Notes: generated from the letters alone by a model not told the origin. A stretch of 43,085 bases of DNA from Sphingomonas sp. (GCF_025362505.1 NZ_JANYGG010000116.1:1-43085); one strand, 5' to 3'. Shown: positions 33,083-42,634, numbered from the stretch's first letter. Made by a program: numbers and translations.

Positions 33083-34024
33083 ATGAGTGAAACCGCGTTC
33101 GCGCTCGAAGCGCACGATCTCGTCAAGGATTTCGGCGACAAGCGCGCGGTCGACGGGGTCAGCCTCGCCGTTCCTGCCGGCGCGATTTACGGAATCCTCG
33201 GCCCCAACGGTGCCGGCAAGACCACCACGCTGCGGATAATGCTCGGGATCATCGACCCGTCGTCGGGCAGCGCCAGCCTGCTCGGCCACAAGCGCCCGCT
33301 CGAGGCGGCGCGCCAGGTCGGTTACCTCCCCGAAGAGCGTGGTCTTTACCCCTCGATGCACGCCGCCGACGCAATCGCCTTCATGGGCGCTCTGCGGGGC
33401 CTGCCGTTACGCGAAGGCCGTCGCCGCAGCCGCGCGCTGCTCGAGGAGCACGGTCTCGGCGCGTGGGCCGACAAGCCGATCCGCAACCTGTCGAAGGGCA
33501 TGGCGCAGACCGTCCAGCTGCTCGGCACGCTGGTCCACAAGCCGCGCCTGATCGTCCTCGACGAGCCCTTCTCGGGCCTCGACGCGATCAACCAGGGCAA
33601 ACTCGAGGCGCTGATCCGGCGCGAGGCAGCGCAAGGCACCACGATCGTCTTCTCGACCCACGTCATCGCCCATGCCGAGCGATTGTGCGAGCGCGTCGCG
33701 ATCATCGCCGAGGGCAAGGTCGCGTTCGAAGGCGCGGTCGACGAGGCGCGCGACCGCCTCCGCCCCATCGTCCGCCTGCGCACCCGCTCGCCCGACGGCC
33801 CGTGGCGCGCTGCGCTCCCCGCCAATGCCCGCAACGACGGCGGCGAATGGACCTTCGAACTTCCCCCGAGCGGCCCCGAGCCCTTGCTCCGCGCGCTGCT
33901 CGACGGCGGCGCCGGGATCGAAACGCTGGCGATCGAGCGCCCCGGCCTCCACGACGCGTTCGTCGCCATCGCCGGCGAGGCCGCCGCGCACGCCATGGAC
34001 GAACCCGAAGCCGAGGCCGCCTGA
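33083..34024 (+). CDS. ABC transporter ATP-binding protein (ABC-2 export type)
   Basis: 313-residue ATPase with Walker A GPNGAGKTT, signature NLSKGMAQ (a K-for-G variant of LSGGQ), Walker B LIVLDEPFSGLD and the switch STHVIAHAE. An extra C-terminal domain of about 90 residues follows, as in NatA-like exporters. It shares one base with the permease start (TGATG). The ATG at 33083 was chosen because the preceding frame runs into the queG promoter and gene. It probably powers the next gene's product. Confidence 0.92.
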   Translation: MSETAFALEAHDLVKDFGDKRAVDGVSLAVPAGAIYGILGPNGAGKTTTLRIMLGIIDPSSGSASLLGHKRPLEAARQVGYLPEERGLYPSMHAADAIAFMGALRGLPLREGRRRSRALLEEHGLGAWADKPIRNLSKGMAQTVQLLGTLVHKPRLIVLDEPFSGLDAINQGKLEALIRREAAQGTTIVFSTHVIAHAERLCERVAIIAEGKVAFEGAVDEARDRLRPIVRLRTRSPDGPWRAALPANARNDGGEWTFELPPSGPEPLLRALLDGGAGIETLAIERPGLHDAFVAIAGEAAAHAMDEPEAEAA

Positions 34025-35247
34025 TGTACGTCCCCGAAATCATCCGCGCCGCGTTCGTCATCGCGCGGCGCGACTTTACCGCCACGGTCCTGCGCAAGAC
34101 CTTCCTGCTGTTCCTCATCGGCCCGCTGTTTCCGGTCATCATGGGGATCGGTTTCGGCGGCATGGGCGCCCGACTGGCCGAGGACGGCGGTCGGCCCGCG
34201 GTCGCGGTCATCGCCACCGCACAGGCGTTCGAACCGTTGCGCGCTGCCCGCGACCGCCTCGCCGCAGCCACCCCCGAAGCGTCGCCGGTCGAACTTATCC
34301 AGGTCACCCCCGAAGCCGACCTCGCTGCCCAGCGCGCCCGGCTCCTCGCGCGCAAATCGCCCGCTGTCCTCGCCGTGCTCGAAGGAGGGATCGATGCGCC
34401 GCACGTCACCGGAACGATCCAGAGCGACGGGCGCACCGTCGCCCAGCTCGACCATATCATCGCCGACGCCCGCGCGGGCATCGGCGCGCCCGGCGTCAAA
34501 GTCGCCCGCACCATCGAGGTCACCTCGACCGAACGCGCCGGAGGCACCCTTGCCAGCGCGCGCGGGCTCACCGCTCGCGGCGGCCAGACGATCCTGTTCC
34601 TGCTGACGATCCTCCTCGCCGGCGCGGTGCTGTCGCAGCTGATCGAGGAGAAATCGAACAAGGCGATCGAGATCCTCGCCGCCGCGGTCCCGGTCGAGGC
34701 GATCTTCGTCGGCAAGCTGTTCGCGATGCTCGCCATCTCGTTCGTCGGTATCGCGGTGTGGACGATCACCGGCGCGCTCGGCATCGCCGCGTGGAGCAGC
34801 GGCGGGCTCGCCGGACTGCCCGCCCCGGCAATCGGCTGGCCGATCTTCCTCGCGCTGACCTTCGCCTATTTTTCGACCGCCTACTTGCTGATCGGCTCGG
34901 TGTTCCTCGCCATCGGCAGCCAGGCGGGCAGCGTGCGCGAGATCCAGACGCTCAACATGCCAGTCGTCCTCGCCCAGAGCGCGATCTATTTCTTCGGTGC
35001 CTCGGCGGTCGGCCATCTCGACGAGCCGCGCGGGATCGCCGCCGCCATCTTCCCGCTGTCCTCGCCGTTCGCGATGATCGCCCGCGCCGCCGAGCAGGAC
35101 GTCATCTGGCCGCACCTCGCCGCGCTCGTCTGGCAGGCGTTCTGGGTCGCGCTGATCCTGCGCGCCGGGGCCCGCCTGTTCCGCCGCAACGTCTTGAAGT
35201 CGGGGCCCCAACGCCGTTGGTGGGGCGGCAAACGGGCCACGTCCTAG
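34024..35247 (+). CDS. ABC-2 type transporter permease (NatB-like)
   Basis: 407-residue membrane subunit. One N-terminal helix (about 25-45) is followed by a large extracytoplasmic domain (about 50-190) and five C-terminal helices. The family hallmark is LSQLIEEKSNKAIEILAAAVPVEAIFVGK at the start of the second membrane block. This layout is that of NatB/YhaP exporters. Substrate is unknown (sodium, drugs or envelope material in homologues). Its TAG shares CTAG with the convergent stop. Confidence 0.9.
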   Translation: MYVPEIIRAAFVIARRDFTATVLRKTFLLFLIGPLFPVIMGIGFGGMGARLAEDGGRPAVAVIATAQAFEPLRAARDRLAAATPEASPVELIQVTPEADLAAQRARLLARKSPAVLAVLEGGIDAPHVTGTIQSDGRTVAQLDHIIADARAGIGAPGVKVARTIEVTSTERAGGTLASARGLTARGGQTILFLLTILLAGAVLSQLIEEKSNKAIEILAAAVPVEAIFVGKLFAMLAISFVGIAVWTITGALGIAAWSSGGLAGLPAPAIGWPIFLALTFAYFSTAYLLIGSVFLAIGSQAGSVREIQTLNMPVVLAQSAIYFFGASAVGHLDEPRGIAAAIFPLSSPFAMIARAAEQDVIWPHLAALVWQAFWVALILRAGARLFRRNVLKSGPQRRWWGGKRATS

Positions 35248-35996
35248 CTGGAAATCGCGGCCCGGGCGCTGTCCTCGAGCTGCTTCATCAGCGCCTTGTG
35301 CGGGAAGGGGCCGTGGCTGATCCGGGCTACCCCGGCCAGCGCCCATACCGCGGTCGCCGGTGCGCCGGGGAAGGCGATCGCGTTGAGCGGCAGCGGCACC
35401 GCCTTCACCACCCGCTCGATGTGCCGCGGATCGGTGATGCGGGGCACGAAAAATCCGCTCGCTCCGGCATCGGCGAAGGCCTTGCCGCGATCGATCACTT
35501 CGCCGATCAGCGCGTCGTCGGCGTCCTTGTTTTTCAGCAGCAAGTCGGTGCGCGCGTTGATGAAGAAGTCGCTACCGACCGCGTCGCGGATCGCGGCGAT
35601 GCGCCTGGCCTGCTCGGCGCGCGGATGAAGTCCCTCGCCGCCGATCACCTGGTCCTCGAAGTTGCACCCGATCGCGCCGGTTTGCTTGAGACGGGCGACG
35701 TTGGCCGCGCCGATTGCGGGATCGACCGCATAGCCGCCCTCGAAATCGACGCTCACCGGCAGCTCGACCGAGCGCACGACCCGCTCGGCATTGGCCAGCG
35801 CGAACTCGATCGGCACCTGCTCGCCATCGGGCCAGCCGTTCGCGTCCGCCACCGGGTGACTGCCGGTCGCGAGCGCCTTCGCTCCCGCCGCCGCGACCGC
35901 CCGCGCGCTGCCTGCGTCCCACACATTATACAGCACGACCGGGTTGCCCGGCACGTGCAGCGCGGCGAAGCGGGCGAAGAGCGAATGGCTGGTCAT
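35244..35996 (-). CDS. isocitrate lyase/PEP mutase superfamily enzyme
   Basis: 250-residue TIM-barrel protein of the PEP mutase/isocitrate lyase group. Motifs seen: VLYNVWDAGSARAVAAAG, DFEGGYA (Mg-binding acidic residues), GCNFEDQV, and FFINARTD. The KKCGH loop of true isocitrate lyases is missing, so a C-C lyase or hydrolase on a small 2-oxo or oxaloacetate-type substrate is more likely. The ATG at 35996 has GGAGA seven bases upstream. The frame continues far upstream but overlaps the peptidase gene on the other strand and is not coding. Confidence 0.88.
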   Translation of the reverse strand: MTSHSLFARFAALHVPGNPVVLYNVWDAGSARAVAAAGAKALATGSHPVADANGWPDGEQVPIEFALANAERVVRSVELPVSVDFEGGYAVDPAIGAANVARLKQTGAIGCNFEDQVIGGEGLHPRAEQARRIAAIRDAVGSDFFINARTDLLLKNKDADDALIGEVIDRGKAFADAGASGFFVPRITDPRHIERVVKAVPLPLNAIAFPGAPATAVWALAGVARISHGPFPHKALMKQLEDSARAAISS

Positions 35997-36080
35997 GGCA
36001 AATCTCCGGGGTTGGTTGCACATAATTAGTCGCGCGCGGGAGCGATTGCCACTCGTCGCCGCCTCTTCTACGCTTCGCTC

Positions 36081-37874
36081 ATGCGCTTTACCTTGATCGC
36101 CGCCTTGGCCCTTGCTCCCCTGACCGCCCCCGTTCACGCCGCGCCGCCTTTCGTCGCGCCGCTCCCGCCAACCATCCCGTGGCACGGATCGAGCGAAAGA
36201 CTGGTCGCCAAGCCAACCGATCCGTGGATCACCCCCGCCGAGGCGGCGAACTTCGCGCGCACCCCGTCCTACGCCGACACGAGCGCCTGGCTCGATCGCC
36301 TCGTCGCCGCCTCGCCCTTGCTCCACCGCGAGGTCTTCGGCCGCTCCGCCCAAGGCCGCGAGCTCTACGCCATCCGCGCGTCGAAGCCCGGCGGCGGCGC
36401 CAAGCCCGTCCTGTTCGTTCAGGCCGGGATTCACTCGGGTGAAATCGAGGGCAAGGACGCCGGGCTGATGCTGCTGCGCGACATCGCGCTGCGCGGCAAG
36501 GACCGACTGCTCGACCGCGCCGACCTCGTCTTCGTGCCGATCTTCAACGTCGACGGGCATGAGCGCAGCTCGGCGTGGAACCGTCCCAACCAGCGCGGCC
36601 CCGACAACCAGGGCTGGCGCACCACCGCGCAGAACCTCAACCTCAACCGCGATTACATCAAGGCCGACACGCCCGAGATGCGCGCCATGCGCAGCTACCT
36701 CAATCGCCTCAACCCTGCGCTGGTCCTCGACCTCCACGTCACCGACGGGGTTGATTATCAATATGACATCACCTTCGCCTTCGCCGGCTGGGCGGGCTAT
36801 TTCGCCCATTCGCCAGCGATCGGCCGCTGGCTTGACGCGCACTATCGCCCGGCGATCTCCGCCTCGCTCGCCCGCAACGGCCATATCCCGGGGATGTACG
36901 TCGATGCGGTTGATCCGCGCCGTCCCGACCAGGGAATTAACCTGAATCCCGACTCCCCCCGTTACTCGTCCGGCTATGGCGATCTCGCCCGCCAGCCGAC
37001 GGTGCTGGTCGAATCCCACTCGCTCAAGCCCTACCGCCAGCGTGTGCTCGGCACCTATGTGCTGGTCGAGGAGTCGCTGCGGCTGGTCGGCGAGGAGGGC
37101 GCCGGTCTCGAACAGGCGATCGCCGCCGATCGCGCCGCGCGCCCCGCGACCGAGGTGATGAAGTGGAAGCCCGCCCCGGCGCCGCTCTACGTCATCCCCG
37201 ACTTCAGGGGCATCGCCCACGCCAGCGTTCGCTCGCCCGCATCGGGCGGCAACGAAATCCGCTGGCTCGGCCGCCCGGTGACTCAAGCCATGCCTGTCTT
37301 CGGCAAGGTGCCCGATACGATCGTTACCCTCCCTGCCGCCTGGTGGGTGCCGGTGACCAAGCCCGAGGTCATCGCCCTGCTCAAGCTCCACGGCATCGCC
37401 TTCGAGACCCTCGCCGCTCCGCGAATGGTAACGCTCGACATGGTGCGGCTCGTCGATCCGACGCTCGCCAAGCCGGACGAGGGCCACGTCCCGCTAACCG
37501 CCGCCGCCTACGTCCACGCGTCTCGGTCCGAAACATACCCGACTGGGTCGGTCCGCGTCCCCTCGGACCAGCCGCTCGGCCTGCTCGCCGCGGCGATGCT
37601 CGAGCCCGAAAGCCCGGACTCGCTGTTGGCATGGAATTTCTACCCCGAAATCCTGATGCGCACCGAATATATCGAAGGATATGTCATCGCCCCGCTGGCC
37701 GACCGCATGTTGGCCGCGGACCCCGCGCTGAGGGCGGCATTCGAGAACAAGCTCGCCGCCGATCCCAAATTCGCCGCCGATCCCGACGCCCGCCTCGGCT
37801 GGTTCTACGAGCGCACCCCCTATTACGACGAGCGCTACCTGCTCTACCCGGTGGGACGCGAACTCAGCCGCTAG
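36081..37874 (+). CDS. secreted M14 family zinc carboxypeptidase
   Basis: 597-residue exported metallopeptidase with signal peptide residues 1-21 (TAPVHAAPP). The zinc ligands are His118 and Glu121 (HSGEIEG) plus His219 (LDLHVTDG). Arg190 (NLNRDY) binds the substrate C-terminus and Glu311 (VLVESHS) is the general acid/base. About 250 more residues follow the catalytic domain, as in the larger bacterial M14 subfamilies. A second extracytoplasmic peptidase in the window besides the S9 enzyme. The stop overlaps that of the response regulator gene through CTAG. Confidence 0.93.
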   Translation: MRFTLIAALALAPLTAPVHAAPPFVAPLPPTIPWHGSSERLVAKPTDPWITPAEAANFARTPSYADTSAWLDRLVAASPLLHREVFGRSAQGRELYAIRASKPGGGAKPVLFVQAGIHSGEIEGKDAGLMLLRDIALRGKDRLLDRADLVFVPIFNVDGHERSSAWNRPNQRGPDNQGWRTTAQNLNLNRDYIKADTPEMRAMRSYLNRLNPALVLDLHVTDGVDYQYDITFAFAGWAGYFAHSPAIGRWLDAHYRPAISASLARNGHIPGMYVDAVDPRRPDQGINLNPDSPRYSSGYGDLARQPTVLVESHSLKPYRQRVLGTYVLVEESLRLVGEEGAGLEQAIAADRAARPATEVMKWKPAPAPLYVIPDFRGIAHASVRSPASGGNEIRWLGRPVTQAMPVFGKVPDTIVTLPAAWWVPVTKPEVIALLKLHGIAFETLAAPRMVTLDMVRLVDPTLAKPDEGHVPLTAAAYVHASRSETYPTGSVRVPSDQPLGLLAAAMLEPESPDSLLAWNFYPEILMRTEYIEGYVIAPLADRMLAADPALRAAFENKLAADPKFAADPDARLGWFYERTPYYDERYLLYPVGRELSR

Positions 37875-38677
37875 TGAACGAACCGCGCCACCACATCGCG
37901 ATACGACCGCGACACCTTCACCTGCGCGCCTGAATCGAGCACCAGAAAACACTCGCCGTTGGTGTGTGGCTTGACCTGCTTGACGAGGTCGAGGTTGACG
38001 ATCGTCGAGCGATGCACCCGCTGGAATCGCCGCGGATCGAGCCGCTTCTCGAGGTCCTTCATCGTCTCGCGCAGGATCAGCGTATTGTCGCCGGTCTGGA
38101 TGCACATGTAATCGCCCGCCGCGTCGATCCGCTCGATCGTGTCGACATCGACCCGGAAAATCTGCCCCTGGTCGCGGATGTTGATCATCTTTTCGAAGCG
38201 GTTCGACGCCGGCCCCTCCGCCGCGCTGCCCTCGGCCAGCTCCTCCGCCGCTTCGGGCGCATGTTCCTCCAGCGCTTCCTTCAATCGTTCGGCATCCAAT
38301 ACGCCGCGCCGTTCGGCCAGCCGCTGGCGCACCCGGTCCATCGTTGCCGCCAACCGGTCCTCGTCGACCGGCTTCATCAGATAATCGATCGCCTGCGCCT
38401 CGAACGCGCGCAGCGCATGGTCGCCAAAGGCGGTGACGAACACGAACAGCGGTGGCTCGACCTCCATCACGCCCTGAATCACCGAGAAGCCGTCGAATCC
38501 GGGCATCTGGATGTCGAGGAAGACGAGGTCGGGCTGGTCGGTCTTGATCGCGCGGATCGCCTCACGCCCGTTGGCGGCGGTGGCGATGATCTCGACGTCG
38601 TCGTGCGCCTGCAACCGCAATTGCAGCCCCTGCGTCGCCAGCGGCTCGTCGTCGACCAGGATGGTCCGGATGCTCAT
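37871..38677 (-). CDS. LytTR-type response regulator
   Basis: 268-residue regulator. The receiver domain (1-120) has phospho-acceptor Asp55 (VFLDIQMPG), acidic pair Asp9-Asp10 and Lys102 (LMKPVD). A Glu/Ala-rich linker (about 125-160) joins it to a C-terminal LytTR DNA-binding domain (about 165-268: VDTIERIDAAGDYMCI, FQRVHRSTIVNLD, VSRSYRDVV). The start is ATGA-overlapped with the kinase gene, so the pair forms one two-component system. Targets are not visible. Confidence 0.95.
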   Translation of the reverse strand: MSIRTILVDDEPLATQGLQLRLQAHDDVEIIATAANGREAIRAIKTDQPDLVFLDIQMPGFDGFSVIQGVMEVEPPLFVFVTAFGDHALRAFEAQAIDYLMKPVDEDRLAATMDRVRQRLAERRGVLDAERLKEALEEHAPEAAEELAEGSAAEGPASNRFEKMINIRDQGQIFRVDVDTIERIDAAGDYMCIQTGDNTLILRETMKDLEKRLDPRRFQRVHRSTIVNLDLVKQVKPHTNGECFLVLDSGAQVKVSRSYRDVVARFVH

Positions 38678-39876
38678 GCTCGATACTCGCTCTCGGATGG
38701 AATTTCGACAATAACGCTGAAGCCCCCCTTATCGTTCAGCCGTGAAACAAAGCCATGCCCCGGGCCATAGGCTTGCGTCAGACGGTCGCGAATATTGGCC
38801 AGTCCGACGCCGGTTGACTCGGTGCTCATCGAATGCGCCCCGGGACCGGCCCCGCTGTCGGCCACCTCGATCCGAACGCAGCGCCCCTCGCGCGACGCGG
38901 TGATCCAGATGTCGGCACCTTCCTCGCTCGGTGTCACGGCATATTTGATCGCATTTTCGACCAGCGGCTGGAGCAGCAGCGACGGCAGCCGCGCCCCGAT
39001 CGTTTCGGCATCGATGCGGAAGTGCGGGCGCAGCCGGTCCTCGAACCGCATCTTCTCGATCTCGAGGTAAAGTTTCAGCGTCTCGACTTCCTGCGCCAGC
39101 GTGACCTGCGCGGTCGGCTCGTTGATCAGCGTGTAGCGCAGGAAACTCGCCAGCCGTGACAGCATCGCATTGGCCCGCTCGGTCTGCCGAAGCAGCACCA
39201 GCGTCGAGATCGAATTCAGCGTATTGAACAGGAAATGCGGGTTGAGCTGATAGCGCAGCATCGCCAATTGGGCCGACGACGCCTGGCTCTCCATCTCCTC
39301 GCGCTGCTCGATTTCCTCCTCGAGCAACAGGTAGTAATTGATCCCGTAGTAAAGCGCCGACCACGCCGCCAACAGCGCGAAGTCGAGCAGGATCGCGCCG
39401 AGATATTCGATTCCCGCCGGCCGCGCGTCGGGACGAACGAAGGTCGCATTGCTCCACGTCTCGATGAACGAGAACACCGCCGAGGCAACGACCACCGTCC
39501 CCAGACTGATCGTTGCCGTCCACAGCGGCGGCATCTGGATCAGGCGGCGGTAGAGCGATCCCATCAGCAGCGTCAGCGAATAGCCCGTCGCGGTCAGCAA
39601 CAGCGTATGGACCAGAAACATCAGGCCCATCGAATTGGCGATGCCGCTTAGCGAGCGGAGAATGAAGTAGCCCGTCCAGCCGGCCGACTGGAGCAGCCAG
39701 AAGGCGCGGTTCTTGTCGGCGAAGAAAGGACTGTCGAGCTTGACCTTCTTGAGGATCGGTCGCGCCGGACCCCTGCCGCTACCGGCACCCCGCCCCGATG
39801 CAAGCGGATAACGGGTTGACGGCGGGACGGGGACCGGGTCGACGGGGTCGATCAGCCGTGCAGGCTCGCTCGCCAT
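38674..39876 (-). CDS. LytS/AlgZ-type sensor histidine kinase
   Basis: 400-residue membrane kinase. A cytoplasmic Pro/Gly-rich leader (1-50) precedes four hydrophobic segments (about 58-180), then a coiled-coil rich in Glu (185-200). His214 in LNPHFLFNTLN is the phosphorylated residue of the His_kinase (PF06580) family. The ATP-binding domain has LPSLLLQPLVENAIKYAV and STGVGLANIRDRL. No large extracellular sensor domain is present, so the signal is probably sensed in or at the membrane. It lies directly before, and is coupled to, its response regulator gene. Confidence 0.94.
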   Translation of the reverse strand: MASEPARLIDPVDPVPVPPSTRYPLASGRGAGSGRGPARPILKKVKLDSPFFADKNRAFWLLQSAGWTGYFILRSLSGIANSMGLMFLVHTLLLTATGYSLTLLMGSLYRRLIQMPPLWTATISLGTVVVASAVFSFIETWSNATFVRPDARPAGIEYLGAILLDFALLAAWSALYYGINYYLLLEEEIEQREEMESQASSAQLAMLRYQLNPHFLFNTLNSISTLVLLRQTERANAMLSRLASFLRYTLINEPTAQVTLAQEVETLKLYLEIEKMRFEDRLRPHFRIDAETIGARLPSLLLQPLVENAIKYAVTPSEEGADIWITASREGRCVRIEVADSGAGPGAHSMSTESTGVGLANIRDRLTQAYGPGHGFVSRLNDKGGFSVIVEIPSESEYRA

Positions 39877-39960
39877 CTCAACCCTTGCTCATGCGACTGC
39901 ACATCGCGCCGCTATAGTCGGCAAGTGGCCGAACCCCAAGTCGGGGCCCGGCCATCGCCT

Positions 39961-41607
39961 TTACGCGTCCTTGCCGCCCGGCGTGTGCGCGCCCGGCATC
40001 GGAGGCACCGGCAACGGCGGCGTGTCCTCGTCCAGTTCGTGCACTTCGGTCAGGCCACGGCCGACATGGCTGCGGCTGCGGCTGTAGAGGAAGTAGACGA
40101 CCAGGCCGATCCCACCCCAACCGACCAGCACCAGCTTCGATGTCGTGTCCAGCGCCGCGTAAAGAACGATGCAGCCGATGATTGCCGCCGGCGCGACGAT
40201 CCACACCGCCGGCGTCCGGAAGCTGCGCTTGCGCGAAGGATCCTTCACCCGCAAAATGAGCACCGCCAGCGCCACCATTGCGAACGCGAACAACGTGCCC
40301 GAGTTCGAATAGTCCGCCAGGCTGCCGACCGGCAGCAAGCCCGCAAAAATCAGCGCGAAAAGGCCGGTGACCGCGGTCACGACATAAGGCGTCTTGAACT
40401 TGGGGTGCACCTTGGCGAACGACGCCGGGAGCAGGCCGTCACGAGCCATTGTGAAGAATACGCGCGTCTGGCCGAACATCATCATCAGCACCACCGACGG
40501 CAGCGCGATGATCGCCGCAAGACCGACCAGCCAACCGACCACGGGATAGTTGATCGTCTGGAGCACGTGGACCAGCGCATGCTTGGAACAGACCAGAGGC
40601 TCGGTCACACCGCTGGCAACGATCGCTGCGCAGCGCCCCGCCATTTCGGGCGAGCCCGGTGCCAGGAAGGCACCCGCCGCAGACGTCACGGGCTGCGCGC
40701 CCACCGTGCCGATCGCGCCGGCCGCAACCAGCAGATAGATGACCGTGCAGATCAACAAGCTGCCGATCAGGCCGATCGGTACATTGCGCTGCGGATTCTT
40801 GGTTTCTTCGGCCGCGGTCGAAACCGCGTCGAACCCGACATAGGCGAAAAAGATCGATGCGGCCGCGCCGACATAGCCCGTGCCGCTGGTCAGGTTCCCG
40901 AACCCCGTCGGGGTAAATGGATGAAAATTCGATGCCTTGATCGCCGGAAGCGTCAGGACCATGAACGCGGTGAGGGCGATCAGCTTGACGACGACAAGCA
41001 CCGCATTGACCATCGCGCTTTCGGTCGTGCCCTTGATGAGCAAGGCGGTGACCGCCATGACCACGACGATGGCCGGCACATTGATGAAGCCGCCATTTTG
41101 CGCAGCGGCAAGCAGGTCGGGCGTCGCCGTCGAGCCAAACGCCAGAGCGACTTTGGCCATCAGCCCGTCGGCGTTGCTGATCAGCGCGGGAAAGTGAACG
41201 CCGCTGTCCGCCAGCGCACCGACAAGATGGTTCGACCAGCCGACCGCGACCGCACTCGCTCCCAGGGCATATTCGAGCACCAGTGCCCAACCCACCATCC
41301 ACGCGAGCAATTCGCCCATCACCGCATAAGTGTAGGTATAGGCCGACCCCGCGACCGGGACCATCGACGCGAGTTCAGAATAGCATAGCGCCGCGACTGC
41401 GCACACGAACCCGGCAATGCAAAAACTCAGCATCATGCCCGGACCGGCCTTTTGCGCCGCGACTGCGGTCAGCACGAAAATCCCCGTCCCGATGACCGCG
41501 CCGACCCCGAGCATGGTCAGCTGGAACGCGCCCAGCGATCGGTGCAGCCCCTTTTTCTCGGCGGTCGCGAGGATCGCGTCCAATGATTTTACGCGGTCGA
41601 ATAACAT
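39961..41607 (-). CDS. APC superfamily amino acid permease (cationic amino acid transporter type)
   Basis: 548-residue transporter with 12 or more hydrophobic segments. The APC signature GVGAVIGTGIFVLTA lies in helix 1 and the YSELASMVPVAGSAYTYTYAVMGELLAW region in helix 3. The sequence resembles the YfnA/CAT group of amino acid permeases. The C-terminus is a hydrophilic Pro/Gly-rich tail. It is a single gene; an amine- or amino acid-uptake link with the distant amine dehydrogenase is not supported. Confidence 0.92.
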   Translation of the reverse strand: MLFDRVKSLDAILATAEKKGLHRSLGAFQLTMLGVGAVIGTGIFVLTAVAAQKAGPGMMLSFCIAGFVCAVAALCYSELASMVPVAGSAYTYTYAVMGELLAWMVGWALVLEYALGASAVAVGWSNHLVGALADSGVHFPALISNADGLMAKVALAFGSTATPDLLAAAQNGGFINVPAIVVVMAVTALLIKGTTESAMVNAVLVVVKLIALTAFMVLTLPAIKASNFHPFTPTGFGNLTSGTGYVGAAASIFFAYVGFDAVSTAAEETKNPQRNVPIGLIGSLLICTVIYLLVAAGAIGTVGAQPVTSAAGAFLAPGSPEMAGRCAAIVASGVTEPLVCSKHALVHVLQTINYPVVGWLVGLAAIIALPSVVLMMMFGQTRVFFTMARDGLLPASFAKVHPKFKTPYVVTAVTGLFALIFAGLLPVGSLADYSNSGTLFAFAMVALAVLILRVKDPSRKRSFRTPAVWIVAPAAIIGCIVLYAALDTTSKLVLVGWGGIGLVVYFLYSRSRSHVGRGLTEVHELDEDTPPLPVPPMPGAHTPGGKDA

Positions 41608-41676
41608 GCTCGTCCCCTCGGGCGTTTTCTTGTCTGGTGGCGGAACCTAGCGCCTAAGCACGGTCGTGCAATCCCC

Positions 41677-42054
41677 TTAGCGCGCCAGCATCGGCCCCAA
41701 GGGCGCCCCGCCGAACACATGCACGTGCAGATGAGCGATCTCCTGGCCGCCGCGCTTGCCGGTGTTGGCCATCACCCGATAGCCCTGTGCCGACGCCCCC
41801 GTCATCCGCCCGACCTCGCCGACCGCGCGAACAAAATCGGCAATCTCGGCCTCGCTCGCCTTCGCTGAGAAATCGTCCCACGACACATAGGCCCCTTTGG
41901 GCATCACCAGCACATGGATTGGCGCGAGCGGCTTGATGTCGTGAATCGCGAGGCTGTGCCCGGTCTCAAGGACCTTGATACACGGCAACTCGCCGCGCAG
42001 GATCCGCGCGAGAATATTGCTTTCATCGTAAGGCAGGCTGGCATCGATGGGCAT
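41677..42054 (-). CDS. HIT family nucleotide-binding hydrolase (Hint-like)
   Basis: 125-residue histidine triad protein. The catalytic motif HLHVHVFGG lies near the C-terminus, and the ADP-binding N-terminal part is typical: NILARILRGELPCIKVLE and HVLVMPKGAY. Length and the GGQEIAHLHVH context match purine nucleoside phosphoramidases (HinT). The frame is open further upstream, but ATG 42054 (MPIDASLPYD) is the natural start; upstream codons overlap the divergent sspB promoter region. Confidence 0.93.
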   Translation of the reverse strand: MPIDASLPYDESNILARILRGELPCIKVLETGHSLAIHDIKPLAPIHVLVMPKGAYVSWDDFSAKASEAEIADFVRAVGEVGRMTGASAQGYRVMANTGKRGGQEIAHLHVHVFGGAPLGPMLAR

Positions 42055-42104
42055 GTTCGTCTGACTCCGCTTGACCGCAACGTCCCCGGCGCTACCACGG
42101 CAAC

Positions 42105-42587
42105 ATGTCCGACGACACGCCCGAAAGCCTGATCCCCTATGACGAGATCGTCCAGGAGGCATTGCGCGAAGTCGTCGGCCGAGTCCTGCGCGAGGTCGAA
42201 GCGACCGGCACGCTTCCCGGCGGGCATCATTTCTACATCACCTTCCAGACTCGCATGCCCGGGGTGACCATCCCCAAGCATCTGTCGGACCGCTTCCCCG
42301 ATGAAATGACGATCGTCATTCAGCACCGCTTCTGGGATTTGAAGGTCGAAGATGAGTTTTTCACCGTCGGCCTGTCGTTCGGGGGCATTCCCTCGACCCT
42401 GGTCGTGCCGTTTGCGGCGGTGACCGACTTCGTCGACCCGGCGGTCGATTTCAGCCTCAAGTTCCAGGCCAATGGCGCGCCGAGCGAGCATGAGGATCAT
42501 GACAAGCCCGAGAACGACAGTCCGGTCAGCGAGCCGGTTGACGATGGCTCGAACGTCGTCAGCGTCGATTTCACGAAGAAGAAATGA
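42105..42587 (+). CDS. sspB: ClpXP adaptor SspB, alphaproteobacterial type
   Basis: 160-residue adaptor that tethers ssrA-tagged and other proteins to the ClpXP protease. The compact beta-barrel domain (about 5-120) carries HHFYITFQTRMPGV and MTIVIQHRFWDLKV. A flexible acidic linker (125-150) leads to the short hydrophobic/basic tail VVSVDFTKKK, the ClpX-docking element. The ATG at 42105 is divergent from the HIT gene, 50 bp apart. A REP-like palindrome follows the stop. Confidence 0.93.
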   Translation: MSDDTPESLIPYDEIVQEALREVVGRVLREVEATGTLPGGHHFYITFQTRMPGVTIPKHLSDRFPDEMTIVIQHRFWDLKVEDEFFTVGLSFGGIPSTLVVPFAAVTDFVDPAVDFSLKFQANGAPSEHEDHDKPENDSPVSEPVDDGSNVVSVDFTKKK

Positions 42588-42594
42588 CTTGAAA

Positions 42595-42623
42595 CGTCAC
42601 CCCGGATCAAGCCCGGGATGACG
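42595..42623. repeat. REP-like palindrome, possible sspB terminator
   Basis: CGTCACCCCGG (42595-42605), loop ATCAAG, then CCCGGGATGACG (42612-42623) forms a strong stem with one G-T pair. This sequence type (GTCAYCCCGG...) is a common dispersed intergenic repeat in sphingomonads and other alphaproteobacteria. Only one copy was seen here, in the 47-bp gap between sspB and the second fumC. Confidence 0.7.
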
Positions 42624-42634
42624 AAAGGCACATT

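Noticed and set aside
33672-36029. 785-codon plus-strand frame
   Set aside because: It is rich in Arg and Pro and out of phase with the ABC transporter genes, as expected for a shadow frame in high-GC DNA.
35997-37487. Nearly 500 codons of open frame upstream of the PEP mutase-family start
   Set aside because: They lie over the M14 peptidase gene on the other strand; the enzyme's own ATG at 35996 has a good ribosome site and starts the conserved domain.
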